Source: Deltaproteobacteria bacterium (GTDB taxonomy: Bacteria > Myxococcota > Myxococcia > Myxococcales > SZAS-1). From it: a stretch of 64,000 bases of DNA. The translations under genes were made by a program, and so were the position numbers. Shown in pieces: positions 9,932 to 19,919 of the stretch. The notes beneath the pieces are model-generated. The model saw only the letters and a program-made list of their open reading frames with translations. It was not told the DNA's origin and did no database searches. The stretch spans positions 98,055 through 162,054 of the forward strand of contig JAFEBB010000009.1 of the NCBI GenBank assembly GCA_018266075.1, in the 5' to 3' direction. The stretch's first letter is position 1. Each line of letters begins with the position of its first letter.

Positions 9932-10351
9932 TCAGGCTCGCGCTTCTGGCCGCGTGACCGGCATGGACGTGAGCTTGCGCATGAGGTCGAGCATGTCGGC
10001 GCTGACCCAGATGCGCGAGATGCGCTCGCCGGCGCGCTCGAAGACCGTGATCCCGCCATAGCGGATCGAGCGGCCCGTCGCTGGCACGCCGAGGTACGCG
10101 CCGCGGTGCGTGGCCTCGCCCAGCCAGCGGAGCGCCACCTTGTCGCCCGACGTGATGACGTCCTCGATGCGGTAGGTGATGTCCGGGAACGCAGCGTAGA
10201 GCTTGGCGAGCACCTTCTTGACCGCGTCGCGGCCGACCGCGCCCTCGCCGTTGCGGACGAGCACGCAGTCGTCGGTGAGCAAGGCGTCGAAGCGCTGGAT
10301 CTCGTGGCTGTTGTAGGTGTCGATGACCTTCTGGATGAAGTCGGATGGCAT
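9932..10351 (-). CDS. SnoaL-like / NTF2-fold protein
   Basis: 139 residues from ATG 10351, chosen for the strong AGGAGG eight bases upstream. The sequence has the NTF2/SnoaL layout: FIQKVIDTYNSHEIQRFDALLTDDCVLV, GRDAVKKVLAKLYAAFPDITYRIEDVI, then KVALRWLGEATHRGAYLGVPATGR and a last strand GGITVFERAGERISRIWVSAD. The family includes polyketide cyclases, limonene-epoxide-hydrolase relatives and many uncharacterised small proteins. No catalytic residue set can be assigned, so substrate and role are open. Confidence 0.7.
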   Translation of the reverse strand: MPSDFIQKVIDTYNSHEIQRFDALLTDDCVLVRNGEGAVGRDAVKKVLAKLYAAFPDITYRIEDVITSGDKVALRWLGEATHRGAYLGVPATGRSIRYGGITVFERAGERISRIWVSADMLDLMRKLTSMPVTRPEARA

Positions 10352-10425
10352 GGCGACCTCCTGCCGCAAGGTTGCGGCGCGCGAGGTGCGCGACAAGACC
10401 GGCTCGGTCGCTCGAGCAAGGACCT

Positions 10426-11220
10426 TCAGCTCGCCTGTGCGCCGCCCGTCGGGCTCGACGCCTTCTCCGGCAGCTGCGGCGGCTGTGAGCCCTCGCCCAG
10501 GGCCTCCTGCATGTTGCGGAAGCCCTCGCACGGCTTCTTGAGCCCGAGCATGTAAGGCAGCGATCGCAGCGTGAGCCGCAGCCAGTTCCGGAGCGCGCGC
10601 CACTTCGACGGCACCAGCACCGGCGGCTGCGCGTCCGCCACCTCGGTCAGGTCGACGTAGCGCAGCTCCGCATCGCCGATGCCCTCGAGCTCCTCGCGCG
10701 AGATGCGCCCGAACTTGCGGATGTCTTCGTGGAGCGCGTTGAAGAGCGGCTCGGTCATCAGCAGATACTCGGGCACCGGCACGCTGTTCTTGAGCATGCG
10801 GTGCACGGTGATCACCGAGACGCCGGCCAGCTCACGCAGCCCTGCCACCTTCTGCTCCGCCACCTCGCCCACGTGGGCCACGAACTTGAGCTTGAGGTCG
10901 GGCACCTTCACGCAGCCATCACAGCTGCAGAGCTGGTTGATGGCCATGTCCTGCTTCTCGGCCAGGAACGCGATGCGGATGTCGGCGACCTGCCGGGAGA
11001 GCTTGGTCACGTCGGCGGGCCAGCCCGGCAGCGGCGCGTAGAAGAACGCGGCGTCGCCCTCGAGCTTGGCGAGCTTGAAGTCGCCGGCGGCGCCGATGAT
11101 CGACTCCAGCAGCCGAGCCACCACCTCCTGGGCGTGCGCCAGGTTGATGCGATGGACGGTCATGAACTTCGTGTAACCGCCGATGTCGGCGATGAGCAGC
11201 ACCGCCTGGGTGATGGCCAT
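10426..11220 (-). CDS. DUF2652 adenylate-cyclase-like protein
   Basis: 264 residues. The start MAITQAVLLIADIGGYTKFMTVHRINLAHAQEVV, the LAKLEGDAAFFYAP segment and a CSCDGC motif near residue 95 are typical of DUF2652, a family related to class III nucleotide cyclases. One metal-binding Asp (IADIGGYT) and the EGDA segment are present; the other catalytic residues are not obvious, so cyclase activity is doubtful. It lies 74 bases upstream of the SnoaL-like gene on the same strand and may be cotranscribed with it. Confidence 0.7.
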   Translation of the reverse strand: MAITQAVLLIADIGGYTKFMTVHRINLAHAQEVVARLLESIIGAAGDFKLAKLEGDAAFFYAPLPGWPADVTKLSRQVADIRIAFLAEKQDMAINQLCSCDGCVKVPDLKLKFVAHVGEVAEQKVAGLRELAGVSVITVHRMLKNSVPVPEYLLMTEPLFNALHEDIRKFGRISREELEGIGDAELRYVDLTEVADAQPPVLVPSKWRALRNWLRLTLRSLPYMLGLKKPCEGFRNMQEALGEGSQPPQLPEKASSPTGGAQAS

Positions 11221-11307
11221 GGGGGAATGCTATCCGAACATGGGTCGCGACGCCGGTTGCCAATGGCTCAGGCGCGGTTAGGTTGGGTCATTTCCGCGAG
11301 GCAACCC

Positions 11308-11565
11308 ATGGGCCTGTGTGGATGGATCATGTTTGGCTTCCTGGCCGGGCTCCTGGCCCGCGCCATCACGCCCGGCGACCAGAAGATGGGCTTCATTGCC
11401 ACCACGCTGCTCGGCATCGCCGGCTCGTTTGCGGGCGGCATGCTCGCGGCGCTCATCAACCACGAGTCGCCCATGGTGCTGCAGACGAGCGGCATCATCG
11501 GGGCCGTCATCGGCGGCATCGCGCTCCTGGTGCTGGGGCGGGCGCTGTCGAGGCCGCGGGCGTAG
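11308..11565 (+). CDS. GlsB/YeaQ/YmgE-family small membrane protein
   Basis: 85 residues, almost all in three hydrophobic helices with GLCGWIMFGFLAGLLARAITPG at the start and IIGAVIGGIALLVLGRAL at the end. This is the GlsB/YeaQ/YmgE (transglycosylase-associated) pattern: small inner-membrane proteins, often stress-induced, of unknown mechanism. It sits 36 bases before puuD on the same strand and could be the first gene of that transcript, though no functional tie is known. Confidence 0.8.
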   Translation: MGLCGWIMFGFLAGLLARAITPGDQKMGFIATTLLGIAGSFAGGMLAALINHESPMVLQTSGIIGAVIGGIALLVLGRALSRPRA

Positions 11566-11601
11566 TCGGACAGGGCCCGGAAATGCGGTAAAAGGGCTGC
11601 C

Positions 11602-13179
11602 ATGCAGCCCTTCGTCGAGGAATGGCTCAACCTGGTGGTGCGCTGGGCACACGTGATCGCCGCGATCATGTGGGTCGGCGATTCGTTCCTGTTCATGTGG
11701 CTCGACAGCCACCTGCACGCGCCCACCCGCGCGCGCTCGGGCGCCGTCACCGGCGAGCTGTGGATGACCCACAGCGGCGGCTTCTACGAGGTGGTGAAGC
11801 GCAAGTCGCTCGCCCAGGACGAGATGCCGGGCACGCTCTACTGGTTCAAGTGGGAGAGCTACTCGACGTGGATCACCGGCTTCCTGCTGCTCATCATCGT
11901 GTTCCACACCAAGGAGACGAGCCTCCTCATCGATCCGCTCGTCATGAAGCTCACGCGCGACGAGGCCGCCACCCTCAGCATCGGGCTCCTGCCCGTGGCG
12001 TACGGCTTCTACGAGCTGCTCTGGCTCACGCCGCTCAAGAACCACATGCGCGTGTTCGCCGCCGTGGGCGTGGGTTGCATCGCGGCGCTCGCATACGGGC
12101 TGACGCAGGTGTTCAGCGCGCGCGGCGCGTTCCTCCAGGTCGGCGCCACGCTGGGCACGATCATGGCGTCGAACGTGTTCTTCCGGATCATCCCGGCGCA
12201 GCGGCACATGCTCGCGGCCACGCGTGCGGGCCAGCCCGTGGACACCGGCTACGGCCTCCGCGCGAAGGGCCGCTCGGTGCAGAACCACTACCTCACGCTG
12301 CCCGTGCTGTTCACGATGCTCTCGAACCACTTCCCGAGCACGTACGGCAGCGACCGCCCCTGGCTCACGCTGACGCTCCTGGTGATCGTGGGCATGGGCG
12401 TGAAGTACGCGATGAACGCGCGGCTCTCGACGCCGCCGTGGGCGCTGGGCGGGACGATCGCCGCGCTCATCACCGTCATCGGAATCACGCGGCCGGCGCC
12501 GGATCGCACCGTCGACATCTACGCGAGCCAGCCCGAGGTGAAGTTCAACACCGTCGCCGGCATCGTGAAGCTGCGCTGCGTGACCTGCCACGCCGAGCAT
12601 CCCACCAACGCCATGTTCACCGCGCCGCCCATGGGCGTGCGCCTCGACACCACCGACTACATCCGCCAGCACGCGGAGCGCGTGTTCGTGCGCGCGGTGA
12701 GCACGCACAGCATGCCGCTCGCGAACATGACCGGCATGACCGACGAGGAGCGCGATGAGCTCGGCCGCTGGTTCGCGCACGGCGCCGATGTGCCCTGGGA
12801 CGCGCAGATGCCGCGCGAGCAGCCCGTCTCGAGCGACGAGCCGGCCGTGGCGAGCGACTCCGACAAGCCGCAACCTGCGCATGGCGAAGAGGCCACCAAG
12901 CGGGCCAAGGCGTACTTCAAGACCGTCTGCGCAAGCTGTCACGGCCAGGACGGCAAGGGCGACGGCATCGCCGCCGCCGTGCTCAACCCGAAGCCGCGCG
13001 ACTTCGCCGACCCGAATTGGCAGCAGAGCGTCACGGATCAGCACATTCGCGAGACCATCCTCAAGGGTGGTCCGGCAGTCGGCAAGAGCGCGCTCATGCC
13101 CGCGCAGGTGGTGCTGGCCAACGACCCCGAGACTCTTAACGAGATTGTTAAGCTGGTGCGCGCCTTCGGAGCCGAGTGA
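11602..13179 (+). CDS. puuD: membrane urate oxidase PuuD with two haem-c motifs
   Basis: 525 residues. The N-terminal ~300 residues are eight or so membrane helices in the PuuD (DUF989) pattern: VRWAHVIAAIMWVGDSFLF, TGELWMTHSGGFYEVVKRK, WFKWESYSTWITGFLLL. PuuD oxidises urate to 5-hydroxyisourate and passes electrons to the respiratory chain through a C-terminal cytochrome c. Here there are two CxxCH haem sites: CVTCH (326-330), the standard one, and CASCH (443-447) in an added class I cytochrome c-like domain after an acidic Pro-rich linker. The stop overlaps the allB start by one base. Codons near the end (CTT AAC GAG ATT GTT AAG) are unusual and form a palindrome. Confidence 0.9.
   Translation: MQPFVEEWLNLVVRWAHVIAAIMWVGDSFLFMWLDSHLHAPTRARSGAVTGELWMTHSGGFYEVVKRKSLAQDEMPGTLYWFKWESYSTWITGFLLLIIVFHTKETSLLIDPLVMKLTRDEAATLSIGLLPVAYGFYELLWLTPLKNHMRVFAAVGVGCIAALAYGLTQVFSARGAFLQVGATLGTIMASNVFFRIIPAQRHMLAATRAGQPVDTGYGLRAKGRSVQNHYLTLPVLFTMLSNHFPSTYGSDRPWLTLTLLVIVGMGVKYAMNARLSTPPWALGGTIAALITVIGITRPAPDRTVDIYASQPEVKFNTVAGIVKLRCVTCHAEHPTNAMFTAPPMGVRLDTTDYIRQHAERVFVRAVSTHSMPLANMTGMTDEERDELGRWFAHGADVPWDAQMPREQPVSSDEPAVASDSDKPQPAHGEEATKRAKAYFKTVCASCHGQDGKGDGIAAAVLNPKPRDFADPNWQQSVTDQHIRETILKGGPAVGKSALMPAQVVLANDPETLNEIVKLVRAFGAE
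13135..13152. repeat. CTTAAC-N6-GTTAAG palindrome in the end of puuD
   Basis: An 18-base site, CTTAAC GAGATT GTTAAG, 27 bases before the puuD stop and 27 before the allB start. It uses CTT, ATT and GTT, codons rare in these genes. It could be an operator for allB or a member of a wider motif family. Confidence 0.6.
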
Positions 13180-14534
13180 TGGAGCTCGTGATTCGCGGAC
13201 AGCGCGTGCTGACGCCCTCGGGCCTGCGCGCGGCGAGCGTGCACGTGCGCGACGGAAAGATTCGTGCGGTCGAGGCGTTCGATTCGATTCCGCCCGGCGC
13301 GAACGTGGTCGATGCGGGTAACCTTTTGGTTACACCCGGCGTGGTCGACTCGCACGTGCACATCAACGAGCCGGGTCGCACCGAGTGGGAAGGCTTCGAG
13401 ACGGCGACGGCGGCCGCGGCGGCGGGTGGCATCACCACCGTCGTGGACATGCCGCTGAACTGCATCCCCGCCACGACCTCACGCGAGAACGCCGAGCGAA
13501 AGCTGGAGGCGCTCGCGGGCAAGCTGCACGTGGACGTGGCCTTCTGGGGCGGCGTGATTCCGGGCAACGCGAGCGCGCTCGAGGGCCTGGCTCAGTTCGG
13601 CGTGCCGGGCTGCAAGTGCTTCACGTGTCCGAGCGGCGTGGACGAGTTCCCGCACGTCACGCGCGCGGACCTCGAGGTCGCGCTGCCGCGCTTGCACGAC
13701 CTGGGGCTGTCGCTGCTCGTGCACGCGGAGTCGCCCGGACCGCTCGAGGCCGCCGAGCAGGCGGTCGCGGGCCGCGATCCGTGCGCGTACTCGACCTATC
13801 TCGACTCGCGGCCGCGCGCGGCAGAGGACGAGGCCATCGCGATGGTCATCGAGCTCTGCCGCAAGCACAAAGCGCGCGCGCACATCGTTCACCTCTCGAG
13901 CGCGAGCGCCTTGCCGATGCTCCGCGCCGCGCAGCAGGAAGGCGTGCAGATCACCGCCGAGACGTGCCTGCACTACCTCGCGTTCACGGCCGAGGAGATC
14001 GCGTCCGGTGCCACGAGCTTCAAGTGCGCGCCGCCGATTCGCGAGAGCAGCAATCGCGAGCAGCTCTGGGCCGGCTTGAAGGACGGCACGATCGGCATGG
14101 TCGTCTCGGACCACTCGCCGTGCACGCCTGCGCTCAAGAAGCCGGAGCAGGGGGACTTCCTCGCGGCCTGGGGCGGCATCAGCTCGCTGCAACTCGGGCT
14201 CTCCGTGCTCTGGACGCTCGCGCAGGAGCGCGGTCATTCGCTCGAGCAGATGTTCCGCTGGAACGTCGACGGACCCGCGAAGCTCGCGGGCCTCGCAGAT
14301 CGCAAGGGCCAGCTCGCGGCCGGCTTCGATGCGGACATCGTCCTCTGGGACGACGCCGAGAAGTTTGAAGTCTCGCCGGCAGCGATTCGACACCGCCACA
14401 ACATCACGCCGTACGCCGGCCGCACGCTTCAGGGCTGCGTGAAAAAGACGTTCGTGCGAGGCCAGCTCGCCTACGATGCCGCCTCGGGCAAGCCGCCGGC
14501 GACCGTCGGCAGCTTCCAGCCCGTCAGGAGGTAG
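13179..14534 (+). CDS. allB: allantoinase
   Basis: 451 residues from ATG 13179 (MELVIRG), overlapping the puuD stop as TGATG; GTG 13176 is an alternative. It opens the hydantoin ring of allantoin to give allantoate. It is a cyclic amidohydrolase with the metal ligands in DSHVHINEPGRTEWEG, the lysine segment GCKCFTCPSGVDEF, LLVHAESP, AHIVHLSSASAL and VVSDHSPCTP. The length and the C-terminal RHRHNITPYAGRTLQGCVKKTFVRGQ match known allantoinases. It is the second gene of the tightly packed puuD-allB-alc-uraH-allA cluster. Confidence 0.93.
   Translation: MELVIRGQRVLTPSGLRAASVHVRDGKIRAVEAFDSIPPGANVVDAGNLLVTPGVVDSHVHINEPGRTEWEGFETATAAAAAGGITTVVDMPLNCIPATTSRENAERKLEALAGKLHVDVAFWGGVIPGNASALEGLAQFGVPGCKCFTCPSGVDEFPHVTRADLEVALPRLHDLGLSLLVHAESPGPLEAAEQAVAGRDPCAYSTYLDSRPRAAEDEAIAMVIELCRKHKARAHIVHLSSASALPMLRAAQQEGVQITAETCLHYLAFTAEEIASGATSFKCAPPIRESSNREQLWAGLKDGTIGMVVSDHSPCTPALKKPEQGDFLAAWGGISSLQLGLSVLWTLAQERGHSLEQMFRWNVDGPAKLAGLADRKGQLAAGFDADIVLWDDAEKFEVSPAAIRHRHNITPYAGRTLQGCVKKTFVRGQLAYDAASGKPPATVGSFQPVRR
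13318..13333. repeat. GTAACC-TTTT-GGTTAC palindrome in allB
   Basis: Perfect 6+4+6 inverted repeat. In frame it gives GGT AAC CTT TTG GTT ACA, six codons of which four or five are rare in this genome's style, which argues for selection on the DNA. It fits the TAAC-N6-GTTA pattern. Confidence 0.65.
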
Positions 14535-14537
14535 CGC

Positions 14538-16088
14538 GTGTCATCCCATCAGCCCGTGCCCGCACCGTTCGCGGGCCTGGTCGACTTGTCTTCCGACGTG
14601 CTCGGCACGTTCGTGCTCTTCGCCACCGACGACTACTTCGCGGCCAAGGAAAATCTCCTGAAGCCCGGCGCGCCGGTGTGGCTCGAAGGCGAGTACACCG
14701 ACAAGGGCAAGTGGATGGACGGCTGGGAGTCGCAGCGCAAGCGCGAGCCCGGCCACGACTTCGCGATCCTGCGGCTCGGTGCAGCGGGCAGCGTGCGCGG
14801 GGTGCTCGTGGACACCACGCACTTCAAGGGCAACGCGCCGCAGCAGGTCTCGATCGAAGGCATCGAGCTGCCGCACACCGCCACGCCGGCGCAGCTCCTC
14901 GACGCCGATGGCTGGTTCGAGATCCTTCCGCAGAGCGCTGTGCAGCCGGATTTCCAGAACGTCTTTGAGCTCTCGGGTCCGAGCGCCCGCGCGACGCACA
15001 TTCGCTTGCAGATCTTCCCTGACGGCGGCGTGGCGCGACTGCGTCTCTACGGCGACGTGATCCCGGAGGAACGCACGTTCTGGCGGCCGGGCAGCGTCGA
15101 TTTGGGCGCCGTCGAGAACGGCGGCACGATCGCTTTGCAGAGCGACGCGTTCTTTGGCCCGCCGCAGAACATGCTGCTGCCCGGACGCGGCGTGAACATG
15201 GGCGACGGCTGGGAGACCAAGCGTCGACGCACGCCGGGAAGTGATTGGGCGGTGGTGAAGCTGGCGCGGCGCGGCGTGGTGGAGCGCATCGAGCTCGACA
15301 CGCACTTCTTCAAGGGCAACGCGCCGCAAGCGACGCTCGTGGAAGCGCTCGACGCGAGCGCGCTCGACGCGGAGACGCTCGCGGCCACGCTCGGCTCGCC
15401 CAGGGGCTGGACGGCGCTCGTGGACAAGACCGCGCTCGTACAGCACCGTCGCCACCAGCTCGAGCCCAGCCGGCCGATGGCCGTGACGCACGTGCGCGTG
15501 CACATCTTTCCGCACGGCGGCGTGAACCGGCTGCGCATCTACGGCTACGCGCTCGACACCGGCCCGGAAGCAGCGGCGATCGAGAAGCTCAATGCGCTCG
15601 ACGAGAAGAAGGCCGAGGCGCTCTTCACGTCGGTCTGCGGCTCGAGCAGGTGGGCCGAGCTCATGACCGGTATTCGTCCGTTCGCGGATGTGCGCGCGCT
15701 GTTCGCCGCGGCCGACGGCGCGTGGTGGGCGCTCGGCAGCAAGGACTGGCTCGAGGCCTTCGCCGCGCACCCGCGAATCGGCTCGAAGAAGAAGGCCGCG
15801 CCGCAGTCCAGCAAGAGCGCGAGCTGGAGCAAGGGCGAGCAGAAGGGCGTGGCCGGCTCGAAGGCGGAGACGCTCAAGAAGCTCGCGGCGCTCAACGACG
15901 CCTACTTCAAGAAGTTCGGCTTCATCTTCATCGTCTTCGCCACCGGCAAGAGCGCCGACGAGATGCTCGCGTTGCTCGAGGAGCGTGTGAAGCACAGCAC
16001 GGCGCGCGAGATCGAAGCCGCGGCCGTGGAGCAGGCGAAGATCACCCGCGTGCGGCTCGAGAAGTGGCTGCGCGAGCAGACGAAGTAG
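14538..16088 (+). CDS. allantoicase fused to OHCU decarboxylase
   Basis: 516 residues, GTG start with GGAGG seven bases upstream. Residues ~1-345 are allantoicase (allantoate to ureidoglycolate plus urea), with two copies of the allantoicase repeat: GWESQRKREPGHDFAILRLG...THFKGNAPQ and GWETKRRRTPGSDWAVVKLA...THFFKGNAPQ. Residues ~355-516 are OHCU decarboxylase (UraD), which makes S-allantoin from 2-oxo-4-hydroxy-4-carboxy-5-ureidoimidazoline; its motif HPRIG lies near 412. The two steps are separated by allantoinase, encoded just upstream. The UraD part has a Lys/Ser-rich insert after HPRIG where many homologues have a shorter loop. Confidence 0.92.
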   Translation: MSSHQPVPAPFAGLVDLSSDVLGTFVLFATDDYFAAKENLLKPGAPVWLEGEYTDKGKWMDGWESQRKREPGHDFAILRLGAAGSVRGVLVDTTHFKGNAPQQVSIEGIELPHTATPAQLLDADGWFEILPQSAVQPDFQNVFELSGPSARATHIRLQIFPDGGVARLRLYGDVIPEERTFWRPGSVDLGAVENGGTIALQSDAFFGPPQNMLLPGRGVNMGDGWETKRRRTPGSDWAVVKLARRGVVERIELDTHFFKGNAPQATLVEALDASALDAETLAATLGSPRGWTALVDKTALVQHRRHQLEPSRPMAVTHVRVHIFPHGGVNRLRIYGYALDTGPEAAAIEKLNALDEKKAEALFTSVCGSSRWAELMTGIRPFADVRALFAAADGAWWALGSKDWLEAFAAHPRIGSKKKAAPQSSKSASWSKGEQKGVAGSKAETLKKLAALNDAYFKKFGFIFIVFATGKSADEMLALLEERVKHSTAREIEAAAVEQAKITRVRLEKWLREQTK

Positions 16089-16097
16089 GAGGCGCGC

Positions 16098-16430
16098 ATG
16101 GGAATCAGCACGCACATCCTCGACACCGCGCGGGGCAAGCCGGCGGAAGGCGTGGCGGTCACGCTCTTCGCGCAGGACGGCGCGGGCTGGCGCGAGCTCG
16201 CCCGCGGCCAGACCAACAGCGATGGCCGCGTGAAGCCGTTCCTCGACACCATCCCTGGCGCGGGCGTGTACCGGATTGAATTCGCGGTGGCGCCGTACTT
16301 TCAGAAGCTGGGCGTCGAGAGCTTCTATCCGCATGTGTCGATCGACTTTCATGTGAAGGTGCCGACCGAGCACTTCCACGTGCCGCTCCTCTTGAACCCC
16401 TTCGGCTTCTCGACGTACCGAGGCTCATGA
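16098..16430 (+). CDS. uraH: 5-hydroxyisourate hydrolase (transthyretin-like)
   Basis: 110 residues with the family ends: N-terminal STHILDTARGKPAEGV and C-terminal PLLLNPFGFSTYRGS, whose YRGS is the HIU hydrolase signature. Conserved residues His6 (STHILD), Arg48 region (SDGRVKPF) and the C-terminal YRGS are present. It converts 5-hydroxyisourate, the PuuD product, to OHCU. No signal peptide, so cytoplasmic. It follows the alc-uraD gene by nine bases and overlaps allA by four (ATGA). Confidence 0.93.
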   Translation: MGISTHILDTARGKPAEGVAVTLFAQDGAGWRELARGQTNSDGRVKPFLDTIPGAGVYRIEFAVAPYFQKLGVESFYPHVSIDFHVKVPTEHFHVPLLLNPFGFSTYRGS

Positions 16431-16939
16431 GCACCATCCGCACCCTCCTGGCGCAGCCGATCTCCCGCGAGGCGTTCGCGCCGTTCGGCGAGCTCGTGTC
16501 TGCGGGTGTCGTCGCGGGAGCGAGCGCGAACCAGGGCACGGCCACGCGCTTCGATCACGCGGCGCGGCTCGAGAGCGACCGCGTGCAGTCGCGGCCCAAC
16601 CTCGCCGTGTTTCGCGCGCAGCCGCAGGATCTGCCGTTCGTGGTGAAGCTGCTCGAGCACCACCCGCACTCGAGCCAGGCCTTCATTCCCATGGTCTGCA
16701 AGCGCTTCCTGGTGATCGTCGCGCCGACGGCAGCGGACGGTGGGCCGAGCACGGGGCAGCTCGCCGCGTTCGTGTGCGGGCCGGGGCAGGGCGTGAACTA
16801 CCACGCAGGCGTCTGGCACCACCCCATCGTGGCCATCGACGGGCCCGCCGACTTCGCCATGCTCGCCTGGGAAGACGGCACCGCGGGCGATTGCGTGGAG
16901 CGCCAGGTGCAGATGCCGGTGCTGGTACGAGTCGGGTAG
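16427..16939 (+). CDS. allA: ureidoglycolate lyase
   Basis: 170 residues matching AllA: REAFAPFGELV, the His-rich LLEHHPHSSQAFIPM, AAFVCGPGQGVNYHAGVWHHPI and CVERQVQMPV at the end. A cupin-fold enzyme, it splits ureidoglycolate into glyoxylate and urea, the last step of this branch. Its glyoxylate can be used by the malate synthase encoded on the opposite strand. The start overlaps the uraH stop (ATGA), so coupled translation is likely. No urease gene is in the window. Confidence 0.93.
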   Translation: MSTIRTLLAQPISREAFAPFGELVSAGVVAGASANQGTATRFDHAARLESDRVQSRPNLAVFRAQPQDLPFVVKLLEHHPHSSQAFIPMVCKRFLVIVAPTAADGGPSTGQLAAFVCGPGQGVNYHAGVWHHPIVAIDGPADFAMLAWEDGTAGDCVERQVQMPVLVRVG

Positions 16940-16948
16940 GCTTTCGAG

Positions 16949-17656
16949 ATGTCGCTGAGGCCGTGCATCGTGGCGCTTGCCCTGGGGGCCGCGCTGGCGC
17001 CGCTGCCCGCGCGCGCAGAAACGTTCGTGAACGACGCGGCCGAGTTTCGCGCGCACACGTGGCTGGTGAGCTCGACGTTCGTTCTCGGTGCCGATCGCGA
17101 AGTGTACTCGGACCTCGAACCCGACTTCGGTTTCGATCTCCGGTTTTCGGCGCAGGTCGCGATCTTCAACCGCACGCGACTCGAGGGCTGGTTCGGCTTC
17201 GCGCCCCGCGGCCAGGTCTGCAGAGACGGCATCGCGACCGACCCGCCAGATCCCTTTCTCGGCTGCTACAACCTCTCCACGGGCGCGCTCGGGTTGAACG
17301 TTCGTCAGGGGCTGATTGCGACTTCGAACTTCCACCTCGGCGCGGAGCTGGGCGCGAGCGTGCGCAAGGTGCCCGCGTCGATCCTTCTCGCGGGCGCATT
17401 CGAGCATGCGGACATCGCCTTCGGCTTGCCTGCCGGGGCGTTCTTGCTCTTCGGCAAGGTGGGCGCGGCGCTGAGCGAGACACCTGCCAACCACCAGCTC
17501 GACCGGCTCACGCAAGCGAGCGTTGGCGCAGAGTGGGTGCTGGGGCCTTTTCGGCCTGTCATCGAGGTCGCCGTCAGCCACGTGTGGCTCGACTTCAACC
17601 AGCCAGACGCCTGGGAAGCGAGCGGTACCCTCGGCGCGGGCTATCTCTTCGAATAG
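16949..17656 (+). CDS. predicted outer-membrane/periplasmic beta-rich protein
   Basis: 235 residues with a signal peptide (MSLRPCIVALALGAALAPLPARA-ETF). The mature part alternates polar and hydrophobic residues with many short strands (EVYSDLEPDFGFDLRFSAQVAIF, LEGWFGFAPRG, FRPVIEVAVSHVWLDF) and ends in GAGYLFE with a terminal aromatic, typical of outer-membrane barrels. Two cysteines (CRDG, GCYN) could form a disulfide. It starts nine bases after allA, so it may be the last gene of the purine operon. Purine uptake across the outer membrane is only a guess. Confidence 0.6.
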   Translation: MSLRPCIVALALGAALAPLPARAETFVNDAAEFRAHTWLVSSTFVLGADREVYSDLEPDFGFDLRFSAQVAIFNRTRLEGWFGFAPRGQVCRDGIATDPPDPFLGCYNLSTGALGLNVRQGLIATSNFHLGAELGASVRKVPASILLAGAFEHADIAFGLPAGAFLLFGKVGAALSETPANHQLDRLTQASVGAEWVLGPFRPVIEVAVSHVWLDFNQPDAWEASGTLGAGYLFE

Positions 17657-17659
17657 CCG

Positions 17660-18358
17660 CTACCTGCGATCCACCAGCCAGCGGTGAATCGGCGCGAGCT
17701 TCGCGTAGTGCTTCAAGCAGTAGTCCACCAGCTTGGCGCTCGTGAGCTCGCGCGGCACCTTCCCGCTGAAGCTCGCGTACAGCGAGTCATGCCGCAGCAA
17801 GGCCGCGCGCGGATGATCCTTCGGGTACGGCTTGGGCACGCGCTTGTAGTTCTCGCCGTGTACGCCGTAGCCCGCGCGCTCCACCGTCGCGATCGCGCGC
17901 TCGAGCGATGCGCCGCGCTTCTTGTCGGCCACGTCGCGGCGGAACGCGGCGAGCTCTTCGGGCCCAAAGTGGTAGCGGCCCGCGCCGAGCAGGAATCGGC
18001 CCGGCTCGATGCTCAGATAGAAGCCCGAGTCGCCCCAGCCGTGGTTGCCGCCTTCCCAGAACCAGAGCGCGACGTTGGTCTTGTAGGGCGTCTTGTCCTT
18101 GGAAAAGCGCGTGTCGCGGTAGATGCGGAAGACGGAGCCATTCACCTTCGGCTCGAATTGAACCTTGGGCGCGAACTTGCGCAGGCGTGGGCCGAGCGCG
18201 GCCACCAGGCGCCGCGCGGGCTCGAGCACGTCGCGCTGGTAGTCCTCGCGGTGCGCTTCGAACCACTCGCGCTCGTTGTTCAGCGAGAGCCCGACGAGGA
18301 ACTTCAGCGTGCCGGAGTTGAAGCCCTCGAACGGGCCGACTTCTTCTTTCTTGGCCAT
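17660..18358 (-). CDS. DUF2461 (TIGR02453) family protein
   Basis: 232 residues. FEGFNSGTLKFLVGLSLNNEREWFEAHREDYQRDVLEPARRLV, FRIYRDTRFSKDKTPYKTNVALWFW and GFYLSIEPGRFLLGAGRYHF are the hallmark blocks of DUF2461, a cytoplasmic family with no known activity. It is 17 bases downstream of malate synthase on the same strand and is probably cotranscribed with it. It ends three bases from the convergent barrel gene, leaving no room for a terminator. Confidence 0.85.
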   Translation of the reverse strand: MAKKEEVGPFEGFNSGTLKFLVGLSLNNEREWFEAHREDYQRDVLEPARRLVAALGPRLRKFAPKVQFEPKVNGSVFRIYRDTRFSKDKTPYKTNVALWFWEGGNHGWGDSGFYLSIEPGRFLLGAGRYHFGPEELAAFRRDVADKKRGASLERAIATVERAGYGVHGENYKRVPKPYPKDHPRAALLRHDSLYASFSGKVPRELTSAKLVDYCLKHYAKLAPIHRWLVDRR

Positions 18359-18375
18359 GCTCGCGTTCTACGACG

Positions 18376-19875
<1,500 letters not shown>

Positions 19876-19919
19876 GAGCCAATTATGCGCAGCCGCGACG
19901 CATTGTGCAGCCAAGCTGA

